Assembly (NCBI GenBank): GCA_025351925.1
Contig: JANXVC010000324.1
Location: forward strand, 1-40,057
Length of the DNA stretch: 40,057 bases
Direction: 5' to 3'
From: Rhodospirillales bacterium
GTDB taxonomy: Bacteria > Pseudomonadota > Alphaproteobacteria > Acetobacterales > Acetobacteraceae
Position numbers and translations under genes: made by a program. The notes beneath the pieces are model-generated. The model was not told where the DNA came from and made no database searches. It was given only the letters and a program-made list of their open reading frames with translations. Of the stretch, positions 16,512 to 25,877 are shown one piece after another (within the stretch, counting starts at the first letter, position 1; every line of letters begins with the position of its first letter).

Positions 16512-17633
16512 TTAGCCATCCGCCGTGGGCAGCAGCATGGCCAGCGCCTTCGACGCGTCGCCGCCCAACAGGCTGAGGATGGACGCCGCCGACGGAGCGG
16601 ACCCGTCGGGCATGGTGCCGGAGAAGCCGGACGCGCCGAGGTTGGCGAACGTTTGATACAACTCCTTTGAAATGCCCTGCAGCACGGCGGTCAGGTCGGG
16701 GGCGCCTGACGCATCCGGCACGAACAGCAGCCCGTGCGAGCCGGTCAGCCCGGTGATGATCGGCGTCACCGTGCCGGTCGCTGGGTCAAACTGGTCCACG
16801 GCGCTGCCGAGCGAGGCGTAATAGTCTGCGGTGTTCAGGTCCGTGAGCTTGACCGCCAGCACGTCGTTGCTGTTTTGATTCGCCACATAAAGCGTGCCGG
16901 AGGTCGTTGTCGGCTTGATGACGTCGTCAAGCGAGCCGGAACCGGCGGGCAGCGTGACGAAGCTCACGCTCTGCTGCGTCGTGCCGGGATCGGCGACGAT
17001 GGTGAATGACAGGTCGGACCCGCCCGTTAAAATCAGCGAGCCGTCGGGCAGCGACTTCAGCGAGTCTGGGTCGGTGGCCGGCAGCGGCTGGTTGAGCGCG
17101 CCCGTCACCAGGTTGGTGCCGGTGTCACCGAGGCGCAGGATATCGGTGGTCTGCAGCGAGCCGAACGGCGCGGTGCCGTTGGTCAGCCGTTGGATCACCG
17201 CGTCGCCGGGGTTGACGGGGTTGGTGTAGGCCAGGAACACCTTCTGGCCGACGAAGGCGGCGTCGTCGTAGCCGCGGGTGGAGTCGGCTCCATAGACATA
17301 GGGCGCAGCGTAGCTCAGCGGCGCGCTGACCTGATTGGTCACGGGATCGATCAGGGTCAGGGTGGAGTTACCGTCCTGATTTTGCAGCACCCAGACATCG
17401 CCGGTAGCGGGATCAACCTTCAGGCCATCGTCCGAGCCGGCCACCGTATAGCTATGCTGCACGGTGCCGAGCGTGTCGTACTGCACGAGGGTGCTGCCAC
17501 CGCCCGAGCCATCGCTCTTGGCGCCGTTGCCATACTCGACCCAGATCGAGCCGTTGCCTGCGGTAATGGAGTCGGGCGACTTCGCGCCATCGGGCGCCGT
17601 TGCAAAGATGCTTGTGCTCTGGACGGTTGCCAT
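16512..17633 (-). CDS. Beta-propeller-like protein of unknown function
   Basis: A 373-residue acidic protein rich in Thr, Ser, Gly and Asp, built of repeated strand modules: GNGSIWVEYGNGA, TLVQYDTLGTVQHSYTV, VDPATGDVWVLQN, LTLIDPVTNQVSAPL, SLPDGSLILTGGSDL, GTLYVANQNSNDVLAVKL and QFDPATGTVTPIITGL. These are NHL/SMP-30-like propeller blades. A helical tail (PDLTAVLQGISKELYQTFAN) follows. The ATG at 17633 has GGGAAGAA upstream; the longer frame lacks family features. No Sec signal is visible, so export, if any, would be by another route. No catalytic residues can be assigned. Confidence 0.72.
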   Translation of the reverse strand: MATVQSTSIFATAPDGAKSPDSITAGNGSIWVEYGNGAKSDGSGGGSTLVQYDTLGTVQHSYTVAGSDDGLKVDPATGDVWVLQNQDGNSTLTLIDPVTNQVSAPLSYAAPYVYGADSTRGYDDAAFVGQKVFLAYTNPVNPGDAVIQRLTNGTAPFGSLQTTDILRLGDTGTNLVTGALNQPLPATDPDSLKSLPDGSLILTGGSDLSFTIVADPGTTQQSVSFVTLPAGSGSLDDVIKPTTTSGTLYVANQNSNDVLAVKLTDLNTADYYASLGSAVDQFDPATGTVTPIITGLTGSHGLLFVPDASGAPDLTAVLQGISKELYQTFANLGASGFSGTMPDGSAPSAASILSLLGGDASKALAMLLPTADG

Positions 17634-17956
17634 TGGTGTTCTTCCCATATTGGAGTGACGCGCCGTGGTGGCACGGTGGGGGGTACACCGGATGGAACTA
17701 TACAAATGTTAAACTACGCGGACGCCCGCATAGTATCATCGGCCTGTCATAAGCCGCGCTCTCGTTGCCATCGCAGCCCCTCAATTGATTTCGGTATCTG
17801 TTTCGTTGGATCTTGTTTGAGACAACATAAAACCTTCATCAAATCGCCCGCGGTCTGCCCTGGTTTTTGGCACGTTTGTTGGCAGGATACTGGCAGCCCT
17901 GGGCCAATTGCACATCGGAGCCAGTTACCGCGGACCCAGCATCAGGAACCCACACC
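17634..17956. other. Divergent regulatory region, 323 bases
   Basis: This AT-richer stretch separates the minus-strand propeller gene from the plus-strand small-protein/TonB pair and should hold promoters for both. A weak plus-strand candidate is TTGGAT near 17808 with ATAAAA downstream near 17829. I do not see a convincing Fur box. Confidence 0.35.
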
Positions 17957-18214
17957 ATGCGCTTTCTCGTCCTGAGCCTGAGCTTTCTCGCCTTGCCCGC
18001 CGTTGCCGCCACGGCGTCCGAAGACGCGGCAACCTGCACGGCCCGCCACGCCGAATTGACCAAGCAGGCGGCCGGCTTCAACGGCGACGCCCGGATCAAG
18101 CGGCTGATCGACGCTGACCTCAAGCGTGCCATGAAGGAGCAGGCGGAGGGCGACGGCAACGAGTGCATCGAGGCGCTCAGCCACGCGGCCAAGCTGCTCG
18201 CCGGCGGTGCCTGA
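17957..18214 (+). CDS. Small secreted two-cysteine protein
   Basis: An 85-residue precursor. The signal is MRFLVLSLSFLALPAVAATA; the mature part is a short helical protein with two cysteines (DAATCTARHAELTKQ and GDGNECIEALSHAAKLLAGG) that could pair in the periplasm. AGGAA precedes the ATG at 17957. The last bases overlap the GTG of the TonB gene (18207-18214), so the two are coupled. Function unknown; the context suggests the TonB system. Confidence 0.68.
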   Translation: MRFLVLSLSFLALPAVAATASEDAATCTARHAELTKQAAGFNGDARIKRLIDADLKRAMKEQAEGDGNECIEALSHAAKLLAGGA

Positions 18215-19073
18215 CCTTCTACGCCGACCGGCGGACCGGCGGCCCCTGCCGATGGCGGCGATCGCCTCGGCGGTCGTGGTGCACGCCGCTGGCCTCGGGA
18301 CGCTGATCGCCTTCGGATACGGCATGCCGGCGCTGCCCGCGCCGGAGGCAGTTATCGAGGTTGCCATGGTGCTGGAGCCTGCTCCACCCGGACTGTCACC
18401 CGCGGAGCCAACCCCGGTTGCGGCCGACACGGTACCGGACCCTCCAGTTGCCGAGCCGGCGACGACCCTCATTGCGACCCAACCGCCCGACGCTATTAAG
18501 GACGTCGCGCCGCTTATTCCCGAAGTCGCATCAAACTCCGCCGCACTGCTTCCGCCGCCGGTGGACGCGGCAATGCCACCCGATCCCGCTCCGTCGATGC
18601 CGCAAACACCGGCGCCAGTGCCGTTACCGCGATCCGTGCGGCTGCCCACGCGCCCGCCGATGCAACATGCGCCGCGTGCCGCGTCGGCAGCGCCGCGAAG
18701 CGTCACCGTGCAGCAGGACAGCGCCGCGACCGCAGCGCTGCCGACATCGACGCTCAACGGCGCCGCCACGCCCGCGTCCGCGTCCGCGAACCAAGAAGCC
18801 GCGCTCGAGGCGCGAATCCGCGACGCCGTGCAGGCCGCGGTGCACTACCCTCCGGCCGCGCGCATGATGGGCGTCACCGGGCGGGCGCGAGTGCAGTTCG
18901 ACTATCGCAGCGGCGCCGTCGCGGACCCGACGCTGGCCCAATCATCCGGCACGCCGATGCTGGACAATGCGGCGCTCGCCGCCGCCCGGGCCGCGCACTA
19001 CCCGCCGGCGCCGGCGCCGATCGAGGGACGCCTGCTGCGCCTGCTGGTTTGGGTCGAGTTCCGGCCCGGCTGA
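18207..19073 (+). CDS. TonB-family energy transducer
   Basis: A 288-residue protein with one N-terminal membrane helix (MAAIASAVVVHAAGLGTLIA), a long Pro/Ala-rich periplasm-spanning stretch (about residues 45-195) and a C-terminal TonB domain: LEARIRDAVQAAVHYPPAAR, MMGVTGRARVQFDYRSGAV and NAALAAARAAHYPPAPAP. It would transmit proton-motive force to outer-membrane receptors through contact with their TonB box. The start is a GTG overlapping the previous gene. It converges on the TonB-dependent receptor, with 14 bases between stops. No exbB/exbD is in the window, so those must be encoded elsewhere. Confidence 0.87.
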   Translation: MPDLLRRPADRRPLPMAAIASAVVVHAAGLGTLIAFGYGMPALPAPEAVIEVAMVLEPAPPGLSPAEPTPVAADTVPDPPVAEPATTLIATQPPDAIKDVAPLIPEVASNSAALLPPPVDAAMPPDPAPSMPQTPAPVPLPRSVRLPTRPPMQHAPRAASAAPRSVTVQQDSAATAALPTSTLNGAATPASASANQEAALEARIRDAVQAAVHYPPAARMMGVTGRARVQFDYRSGAVADPTLAQSSGTPMLDNAALAAARAAHYPPAPAPIEGRLLRLLVWVEFRPG

Positions 19074-19087
19074 CCGCGCAACCCGCG

Positions 19088-21340
19088 TCAGAGCGACGCC
19101 GCCAGCGAGAAGAACACGCTGCGGCCCGCATTGGTAAAGAACAGGCCGGTCTTGCCATCACCCGCGGTCCCGTTCAGGAAGATCGGGCTGTGGTCGTCGG
19201 CGATATTGTTGGCGTTGAGCCGGAAATCGAGCTTGCGGTTGTTCAGGATCGGCAGCGTGTAGCCCATCGCGAAGTCCGCCGTCACATATGACTTCAGCTT
19301 GAAGGCATTGACCGGAGTGTCCTGCCCGTACTGCGGCCCGATGTATTTCGCCAGCAGCGAGGCAGAGAAGCCGTCGCGATCGATCAATGGCCCGATGGCC
19401 GCGGTGCGGTCCGGCGACGCGGCGAGCCGGGTGTGCGAGAACTTGTAGTGCGTGTCGTTCACCGTCGCGTTGGCATAGATCAGCAGCCCCTCGGTCACCC
19501 TCGCGGTGCCCTCCAGCTCGACGCCCTGATAGACCGCGCCGCCGCCGTTGAAGTAGATGGTCGTGCCGCCGACGTTCCGGCTGGCAATGCGGTTGCCGAA
19601 GTCGATGTAATACAGGTCGCCCGAGACGGTGAAGCGGTCGGTCTGCCACGTCGCGCCGACCTGGTAGTTCCAGGTGTCCTGCGGGCTCAGGCTCTGCGGC
19701 GCCAGAGTCTGCAGCACGCCGAGCGGCGGCGCCAGGAAACCCCTCGCCGCCTGCACATAGCCGACCAGGCCCTTGGCGAAGGTGTAGCGCGCGTCGATGG
19801 AGGGCTGCAGCGCGTCGTAGGTGCGGTCATACTTCGCCCGTACCCGGGTACCTTGATTGATCGGCGCATCGAGCCCGCGGGTGATCGAGGTGTATTTCAG
19901 GCCGGGCGTAATCACGAGGCCGGGCAGCGGCGTCGCGGCGAACTCAAAATACGGCTGATAGGTCGTCAGATTGGCGTGATACAGATAGTCGTACGGCGAT
20001 CCGGCCACGGTCCGCGCGTAGGAGACGTTGGACCGCGACAGCACGATGTTGGTCCGGTACACGTTAGCCGCGTTGCGGTCGAACCACAGCCCGGCGCGCG
20101 CCTGGCCATACGACGTGTCCTTCGTCACCCGCAGCAGGTTGCCGTAGTCGCGGAAGTCGCTGTGCACCGCGCGGCCCGGCACCGCGTTCGACAGCGCCGT
20201 CGCCCGGCCGTTGATGAAGAAGCGGCCGGTGAGGTTCGGCGTCGTGCCGTTCGGGTCGAGGCCGACGATGCCGTTATGATAGTACGACGCCGTATAGGGC
20301 GTCTCCTCGATCACCCAGCCGTCGCCGAGGTCCGACTTCACCCGCAGGTACTCGAAATCCGTCGAGTATGCGTCGTAGTTGTAGCCGCGGTAGGCCTGCG
20401 ACCGGGGATCGTTGTTCAGCCCGTAATTGGCGCCGAGCCGACGGATCTGATCGAGCGTGGCGCCGATCGGGGTGTGGGTAAACGACCGGTTGTACATCCC
20501 GCCGAAGGTCAGCAGCGTGCTCTCGCCGATCGGCGCCTCGAACTTGCCGAACACGTTAATACGCCGCGTGGTGGTGTTGGTGAGGTAGCCGTCGCTGTCC
20601 ACCTGCTCAAGGTCGAGATAGCCGCGCGCGCCGCCGAGTCTTGGGATCACGCCCGAGTCGACCTCGATGCCGCGCAGCTTGGTGTTGAAGCTGCCGATGG
20701 TCCCGTACGGGTTGACCGTGAAGGTGTCGAGCGGCGGCTTCGAGCGGATCGATACGGTGCCGCCGAACGTCGCATAGCCGGTGGTTGACGCCGTGCCGGG
20801 GCCGCGGTCCACCTCCACCGAGCCGATGTCGTGCGCCATAAAATACGCGCCGCTCTGCGGGGCAAAGCTGCTGATGGTGCCGGGGATGACGATGCCGTCG
20901 AAGGTCGAGTTGAACTGCTTGTAGCTGAAGCCGCGGATGGTCTGGTAGAAATTCTGCTGCAGCCCCGGCCCGACCGGCTCGACGTTCTGCACGCTCGGGG
21001 TGAATTTAATGATGCTGTCGTAGTTCTGCGTCGGGATCACCGCGCGGTCGATGAAGCGCGGGCCCACGAGCGACGTCGGCTGGGTCGCGTCAAGCGGTGC
21101 ACGGCTTGGCGCGGCGGCGGCGGCCGTGCCGGGTGCGGGCGGTGCGCTGAGCGCGTCCCCATTGCCCGCAGCGCTGACTGTGCCGATGTCCCGCGGCGCC
21201 GAAGTGTCGGGATTCAGTGCCTGGGCCGCGACGCCGCGTACCGCGCCGCCGGCGAGCGCTGCGGCGAGGGTAATGCGGAGACATAGGGCAGGACGGCGTC
21301 GCTTCCGGCTCGGTCTCGTCATCCAGTCTTTGGCCTTCAT
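19088..21340 (-). CDS. TonB-dependent outer-membrane receptor
   Basis: A 750-residue receptor: Lys/Arg-rich signal peptide (RITLAAALAGGAVRGVAAQA), a possible TonB box (DIGTVSAAG), plug domain from about residue 90 (FTPSVQNVEPVGPG, QTIRGFSYKQFNSTFDGIVI, AHDIGSVEVDRGPGTASTTG), then a 22-strand barrel ending in the aromatic-rich GLFFTNAGRSVFFSLAASL. The C-terminal pattern is that of an intact barrel. The plug resembles the siderophore-receptor branch, but the ligand (ferric siderophore, metal or another nutrient) cannot be decided. The adjacent TonB is its likely partner. Confidence 0.92.
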   Translation of the reverse strand: MKAKDWMTRPSRKRRRPALCLRITLAAALAGGAVRGVAAQALNPDTSAPRDIGTVSAAGNGDALSAPPAPGTAAAAAPSRAPLDATQPTSLVGPRFIDRAVIPTQNYDSIIKFTPSVQNVEPVGPGLQQNFYQTIRGFSYKQFNSTFDGIVIPGTISSFAPQSGAYFMAHDIGSVEVDRGPGTASTTGYATFGGTVSIRSKPPLDTFTVNPYGTIGSFNTKLRGIEVDSGVIPRLGGARGYLDLEQVDSDGYLTNTTTRRINVFGKFEAPIGESTLLTFGGMYNRSFTHTPIGATLDQIRRLGANYGLNNDPRSQAYRGYNYDAYSTDFEYLRVKSDLGDGWVIEETPYTASYYHNGIVGLDPNGTTPNLTGRFFINGRATALSNAVPGRAVHSDFRDYGNLLRVTKDTSYGQARAGLWFDRNAANVYRTNIVLSRSNVSYARTVAGSPYDYLYHANLTTYQPYFEFAATPLPGLVITPGLKYTSITRGLDAPINQGTRVRAKYDRTYDALQPSIDARYTFAKGLVGYVQAARGFLAPPLGVLQTLAPQSLSPQDTWNYQVGATWQTDRFTVSGDLYYIDFGNRIASRNVGGTTIYFNGGGAVYQGVELEGTARVTEGLLIYANATVNDTHYKFSHTRLAASPDRTAAIGPLIDRDGFSASLLAKYIGPQYGQDTPVNAFKLKSYVTADFAMGYTLPILNNRKLDFRLNANNIADDHSPIFLNGTAGDGKTGLFFTNAGRSVFFSLAASL

Positions 21341-21550
21341 CTATCAAACCCGCGGCTGCATCGCGCCAGGAACAAGGTTCTGCCCAATGCCGCGGCGGGG
21401 CGTGACCGCATTTTTATGACAATTTTGCCAAATCTGCCGTGCGGCGTGCTGACGCTAGGGCTTTCAGCCGCCCGGTCTGGCACTCTGCGTGCGATGCTTT
21501 GCCGCCATGGGAGACAGGGCCTGTCCAGTCAGCGGGATCATGCGGCCGTC

Positions 21551-21961
21551 GTGCGTGCGAATGGGTTCACCCTGCTTGAAGTGCTCGTCGCCCTCGCCAT
21601 CGCCGTGCCGGCGCTGGTGCTGCTGTATCGCCAGGGTGTCGCGTCGATCGGCGTTACGCAGTCGGCGGCGTCCTATCAGGAGGCGATCTCGCGTGCGCAG
21701 TCGCGTCTCGACGCGCTTACCGATGGCGGCCTGGTCGCCGGCGAGCGGAACGGCGATGACGGCGGCGGCTACCGATGGCGCACCCGGGTCGTGCCGATCG
21801 CCTCCGCCGCGTTGCCGCGTCCCTCGGCCCGTGCCGCGCCCGGCGCTGGCGGCACGACACTGTTTGGAGTGGCAGTCGAGATCGCGTGGCCGGGTCCGTT
21901 TGGAATGCGGACGCTCATGCTCGACACACGGCGCCTCGGCACGGCCGCGGCCCTCCCCTGA
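21551..21961 (+). CDS. gspI: Type II secretion minor pseudopilin GspI
   Basis: The prepilin start is NGFTLLEVLVALAIAVPAL, with peptidase cleavage between Gly and Phe and the invariant Glu at +5. A C-terminal beta region follows (YRWRTRVVPIAS, GTTLFGVAVEIAWPGPFGMR). The total of about 136 residues suits GspI. The start is uncertain. The GTG at 21551 gives a five-residue leader, normal for pseudopilins; an in-frame ATG at 21494 would give a 24-residue leader. GspI nucleates the GspI-J-K tip of the pseudopilus. It is the first of three consecutive pseudopilin genes. Confidence 0.8.
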   Translation: MRANGFTLLEVLVALAIAVPALVLLYRQGVASIGVTQSAASYQEAISRAQSRLDALTDGGLVAGERNGDDGGGYRWRTRVVPIASAALPRPSARAAPGAGGTTLFGVAVEIAWPGPFGMRTLMLDTRRLGTAAALP

Positions 21962-21983
21962 GAGTATCCCGTCCTTGAGGGCA

Positions 21984-22583
21984 ATGCAGCGCCGAACCTC
22001 GGTCGAGGCCGGGTTTACTCTATTGGAGGTCTTGGTCGCGGTGTTCGTGCTGGGCGTGGTGCTCGTGCTACTGACCCAGGGGGTGCGGTTCGGCCTGCAG
22101 GCCGCGCAGCTGCAGGCCGCGGTCCGCGACCGGCACGGCGACATCGAGGTCGTCGATCACGCGCTGCGCCGCATGGTGGCGCTGGCCGACCCCGGGTTTT
22201 TCCCCGAGCCGGCGACCCTGCGCGGCACGGCACAGACCGTGTCGTTCACCACCGAGCTGCCAATCTATGGCGACGGGCCGACGCAGCGCGCCGACGTGAC
22301 GCTTTCGGTCAATGCCGGGCGCCTGCTGCTACGCTGGACGCCGCACCGACATGTCGAGCTGTTCGGCGCGACGCCGGCGTGGCAGGAGACGGTGATGCTC
22401 GACGGCGTCGAACGGATCGAGCTCGCCTACCGCGCGTCGGACCGGAACAGCGCGTGGTCCGGCGCGTGGTCCGCCGACAAGCTGCCCGCGCTCATTCGCA
22501 TCAGCATCGTGTTTCCCGACGCGAGCGGACGCCGCTGGCCGCCGCTGCTGGTAGCACCGGTGCGGGAGGCGCTGGAGGAATGA
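21984..22583 (+). CDS. gspJ: Type II secretion minor pseudopilin GspJ
   Basis: A 199-residue protein starting MQRRTSVEAGFTLLEVLVAV with prepilin cleavage after Gly10 and Glu at +5. A transmembrane helix and a beta-rich domain with GspJ features follow (RMVALADPGFFPEPATL, SVNAGRLLLRWTPHRH, DGVERIELAYRAS, LPALIRISIVFPDASGRRWP). The ATG at 21984 has GAGG four bases upstream. It overlaps gspK by ATGA at 22580-22583. It is a partner in the tip complex. Confidence 0.88.
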   Translation: MQRRTSVEAGFTLLEVLVAVFVLGVVLVLLTQGVRFGLQAAQLQAAVRDRHGDIEVVDHALRRMVALADPGFFPEPATLRGTAQTVSFTTELPIYGDGPTQRADVTLSVNAGRLLLRWTPHRHVELFGATPAWQETVMLDGVERIELAYRASDRNSAWSGAWSADKLPALIRISIVFPDASGRRWPPLLVAPVREALEE

Positions 22584-23383
22584 GGCGAGCTGGGGGCGAT
22601 CGCGGCTTCGCGCTGCTCGTCGTGCTGTGGACGCTGGTGCCGATGGCGCTGCTGTTCGCGATGCTCGCCGCCGCCGCACGCTCGGACGCCCAACTGACGG
22701 CTAACTTGCGCAGTGCCGCCGAATTGGAGGCCGTAGCGGACGGCGCAATCTATACGGTGCTGTTCGATCTGTTCCAGCGTGGTGAGGCAAGCCGAGACAG
22801 CCCGCCCGTCTTAGCACGGCTGTCCGGCGCGGAGGTCGCCGTGAAGGTCACCAATCAGTCTGGATTGGTAAACCCCAACATCGCCTCGCCGGACCTGCTC
22901 GCAGCGCTGCTGGTCCGGCTCGGCGGCGAGCCCGGCCAAGCGTTTCGAACCGCCGGCGCCATCGCCGACTGGCGGACCCCGGGGCGGAAGGCGGGACGGA
23001 GCGGCGCCAAGGCCGCGCAGTACCGAGCGGCCGGCCTCGGCTACGGTCCGCCCGGCGCCCCGTTCGAGAGCGTGGGCGAACTCGGCGACGTGCTCGGCAT
23101 GACGCCGGCGCTGTTGGCAGCGCTTGCGCCGCACCTGACGCTGTACTCGGACAGCGATCCAGACCCGGCGCTTGCCGACCCAGTGGTGCGGGCCGCCCTG
23201 CGCGACCTGGGCATCGTTGCGCGTCCCGGCCAGGCAAGCGCGACCGGCGTCGCCGCCATCACCGCCCAGGCGCAGCGTGCCGACGGCGCCCATGCCCGGC
23301 GCCGCGCCATCGTCCGCGTCGGCTCCCCGGTGGACCGGCGCGGCTGGCGGGTCCTGATGTGGGAGACGCCGCATGATGGGTGA
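22580..23383 (+). CDS. gspK: Type II secretion minor pseudopilin GspK
   Basis: A 267-residue protein whose N-terminus (RGFALLVVLWTLVPMALLFA) is the GspK variant of the prepilin start, with cleavage before Phe and Val rather than Glu at +5, as expected for the tip subunit. The large helical insertion typical of GspK follows (LVNPNIASPDLLAALLVRLG, AIADWRTPGRKAG, FESVGELGDVLGMTPALLAA). It caps the pseudopilus. The trio gspI-J-K stands alone; no GspC-H, L or M genes are next to it. Confidence 0.88.
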   Translation: MRRAGGDRGFALLVVLWTLVPMALLFAMLAAAARSDAQLTANLRSAAELEAVADGAIYTVLFDLFQRGEASRDSPPVLARLSGAEVAVKVTNQSGLVNPNIASPDLLAALLVRLGGEPGQAFRTAGAIADWRTPGRKAGRSGAKAAQYRAAGLGYGPPGAPFESVGELGDVLGMTPALLAALAPHLTLYSDSDPDPALADPVVRAALRDLGIVARPGQASATGVAAITAQAQRADGAHARRRAIVRVGSPVDRRGWRVLMWETPHDG

Positions 23384-23534
23384 GCCCGCCGGCCACTACG
23401 CTGGCAAAGCTTTAACCGCATGCGCGCTGTGTTGCGGCTCCGTCATAAAGAGTCAGCCATACCTCACGCTGTGTTTACAACTATTGCAATGTCAGGCATT
23501 GACAGGGCCGAAATATTCCCGGGAGGGACCTTAT

Positions 23535-25877
23535 ATGAACGTAACGGTCCTGAATGCCTGCCGATTTCTGAGAACGACTTTATGGCGCAGGATTGTGCAT
23601 CAGGACGGCCGTTTCCAGCGGGCTGGCTTCTGGTTCGGCGGTGAGCGTCGTGCGTTCGTTTTAGGCGCCGTATTGCTAGTCGGCACATTGAGCCTGGCAA
23701 CATCAGTTGCATGGAACGCATACTACGAGGCGGAGGAGCAAGCCCATCGCACGGTGCAGAACCTCGCGCAGGTTTTGGAACAAAGCATTGCTCGCAACAT
23801 TGAGCTTTACAACCTCGCGTTTCAGGACGTGATCGCAGCGTTGCAGATACCAGGGCTGCTTGCAGCGGACCCAGAACTGCGCCACGCTGCACTGTTCAGC
23901 CGCATTAGCCAGGCGCGCTACATGTCGTCGCTTTTTGTGCTCGACGAGCATGGCGACCTTGTTGCCGAGTCGAAAAGCATCAAACCTCGGCACTCCAACT
24001 TCGCCGACCGTGATTTTTTTAAGATACATCAAAGCCATGACGATGCCGGCCTTTACTTCAGCCGTCCGCTGCTCAGCAAGTTCGATGGCCTGCCGAATAT
24101 CGCCATCAGCCGCCGCCTGTCGCACGCCGATGGCAGCTTTGCCGGGATTGTGGCGACCGGAATCCACCTCGACTATTTTCAGAACCTATTCGACACCCTC
24201 GACGTCGGTCGCCAAGGCACGGTCGGGCTGTTCCGCGATGACGGAATCCTGCTGGCGCGCTGGCCCGCTGACGGCGAGCAGACCGGCCGAGACATGCATG
24301 ACGCGGCGGTGTTTCAGCATCTGGGCGATGCTCCAGCCGGGGTTTTTACCAATCACGGAAAGATTGATGGGGTAGGGCGCATCTACGGATACCGGCGGAT
24401 TGCCGACTACCCGCTGGTGATCGATGTTGGGCTCAGCCAAGGCGAGGTGTTCGCCCCATGGCGCAAGGCGGCGAAGGTTATCGCCATCATGGCCGTGCTG
24501 ATCGCCCTGGCGGCGTTGCTCGCCATTGGATTGCGCCGCGAGCTGCAACGGCGCCTGATCGCCGAGGCGACCGCACGGCAATCCGAACAGGCGGCCATCG
24601 GGGCGGCAGAGCAGGCAAACCAGGCCGTGCGGCGGCTTGCGGAGGCTGCGAAGCAGCTCGACGTCCTGTTCGCCAACTCGGCCGATGCATTGTTCGTGGC
24701 CCGCCGTCAGGCCGCGGGGGACTTTGCCTATGAGGTGCTCAACCCGACGGCTGAGGCGCTCACCGGCCTGCCGGCCTGGTCGATGCTCGGACGCACCCCG
24801 GAGGCCTGCCTGCCGCCGAACGCTGCACGGTCCATCCAGTCGCACTGGCGGCAATGCGCCGCGGAACGGCAGACCGTTCGTTACAGCCATACTCTGGAGC
24901 TGACCGACGAACCTCGCGATTGGGAGACGCTGCTCGTCCCGGTACTGGACCACGCCGGCGAGGTCTGCCTGATCGTCGGCACGTCGCGCGACGTGACCGA
25001 GCGCAAGCGGAATGAGGATACGTTAAAACAGCTTAACGAAAACCTGGCAGCTCGCGTGGACGCGGCAGTCGCTGCGCGCGAAGCCGCATTGGCCCGGGCG
25101 ACGCAGGCCGAGCGGATGCAGGCGCTCGGCCTGCTCGCTGGGGGCGTCGCGCACGACTTCAACAACGTCCTGCAAGCGGTGAGCGGCTATGCCGAGCTCA
25201 TCGGGCAGCGTGACGGAGACATTCCGGCGACTCGCCGTCTCGCGCAGTTGATCACTGACGCCGCCGCTCGCGGCACGTCCATCACCGGGCGCCTGCTCGC
25301 CTTTGCGCGCCGGGATGCGCTGCAGGCCGAGCCGATCAACCCCACGGCACTGCTGAGCAGCCTGCAGGAGATCTTGGGTCACACGTTGGACGCGATCATC
25401 GTGGTCCACATCAAGGCTGAACCCGGGCTGCCTTATTTGTTGGCCGACAAACGGCAGCTTGAGACGGTGCTGCTCAATTTGGCGGGCAATGCGCGCGATG
25501 CCATGCCGGGCGGCGGCGCGCTAACGCTGATTGCAGCCGGGGAGGCTGTGCTGAATGGCGCGAAACATGCGGCCGGGCTCGCCGCGGGACGGTATGTGCG
25601 GCTCGCGGTCGTGGACACCGGCGCTGGCATGAGCGCGGCGACGCTGGCACGCGTGGCCGAGCCGTTCTTCACCACGAAGTCCGCCGGCAAAGGGACCGGG
25701 CTGGGCCTGTCCATGGCGAAGGGCTTCGCCGAGCAATCCGGCGGCCGGTTCGCCATCGAGAGCCGGTTGGGATACGGCACCATGGTGACAGTCTGGATGC
25801 CGGAGGCGGCGGGCGCTGGCCTGGATGCGATCCCGACACCCGCAAATCAGGATATTCGCGTGCTGCACGCTGGCTAA
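23535..25877 (+). CDS. Membrane sensor histidine kinase (Cache-PAS-HisKA-HATPase)
   Basis: A 780-residue inner-membrane kinase. Membrane helix 1 is about residues 40-60 and helix 2 about 312-335. The periplasmic double-Cache region lies between them (NFADRDFFKIHQ, PLLSKFDGLPNIAISRRLSH, DYPLVIDVGLSQGEVF). A PAS domain spans about 375-495 (FANSADALFVARR, EALTGLPAWSMLG, VGTSRDVTERKR). The phosphoacceptor is His540 (GGVAHDFNNVLQ). The HATPase has LLNLAGNARDAMPGGG, DTGAGMSAATLARVAEPFFT and KGTGLGLSMAKGFAEQSGG. The ATG at 23535 has GGGAGGG seven bases upstream. It ends IRVLHAG with no receiver domain, and no response regulator is adjacent, so the output partner is elsewhere. Confidence 0.9.
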   Translation: MNVTVLNACRFLRTTLWRRIVHQDGRFQRAGFWFGGERRAFVLGAVLLVGTLSLATSVAWNAYYEAEEQAHRTVQNLAQVLEQSIARNIELYNLAFQDVIAALQIPGLLAADPELRHAALFSRISQARYMSSLFVLDEHGDLVAESKSIKPRHSNFADRDFFKIHQSHDDAGLYFSRPLLSKFDGLPNIAISRRLSHADGSFAGIVATGIHLDYFQNLFDTLDVGRQGTVGLFRDDGILLARWPADGEQTGRDMHDAAVFQHLGDAPAGVFTNHGKIDGVGRIYGYRRIADYPLVIDVGLSQGEVFAPWRKAAKVIAIMAVLIALAALLAIGLRRELQRRLIAEATARQSEQAAIGAAEQANQAVRRLAEAAKQLDVLFANSADALFVARRQAAGDFAYEVLNPTAEALTGLPAWSMLGRTPEACLPPNAARSIQSHWRQCAAERQTVRYSHTLELTDEPRDWETLLVPVLDHAGEVCLIVGTSRDVTERKRNEDTLKQLNENLAARVDAAVAAREAALARATQAERMQALGLLAGGVAHDFNNVLQAVSGYAELIGQRDGDIPATRRLAQLITDAAARGTSITGRLLAFARRDALQAEPINPTALLSSLQEILGHTLDAIIVVHIKAEPGLPYLLADKRQLETVLLNLAGNARDAMPGGGALTLIAAGEAVLNGAKHAAGLAAGRYVRLAVVDTGAGMSAATLARVAEPFFTTKSAGKGTGLGLSMAKGFAEQSGGRFAIESRLGYGTMVTVWMPEAAGAGLDAIPTPANQDIRVLHAG

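Noticed and set aside
23474-23502. TTTACA with a CAATG-N5-CATTG mini-palindrome before the sensor kinase, considered as promoter and operator
   Set aside because: No acceptable -10 hexamer at normal spacing, and the arms are only five bases, expected by chance.
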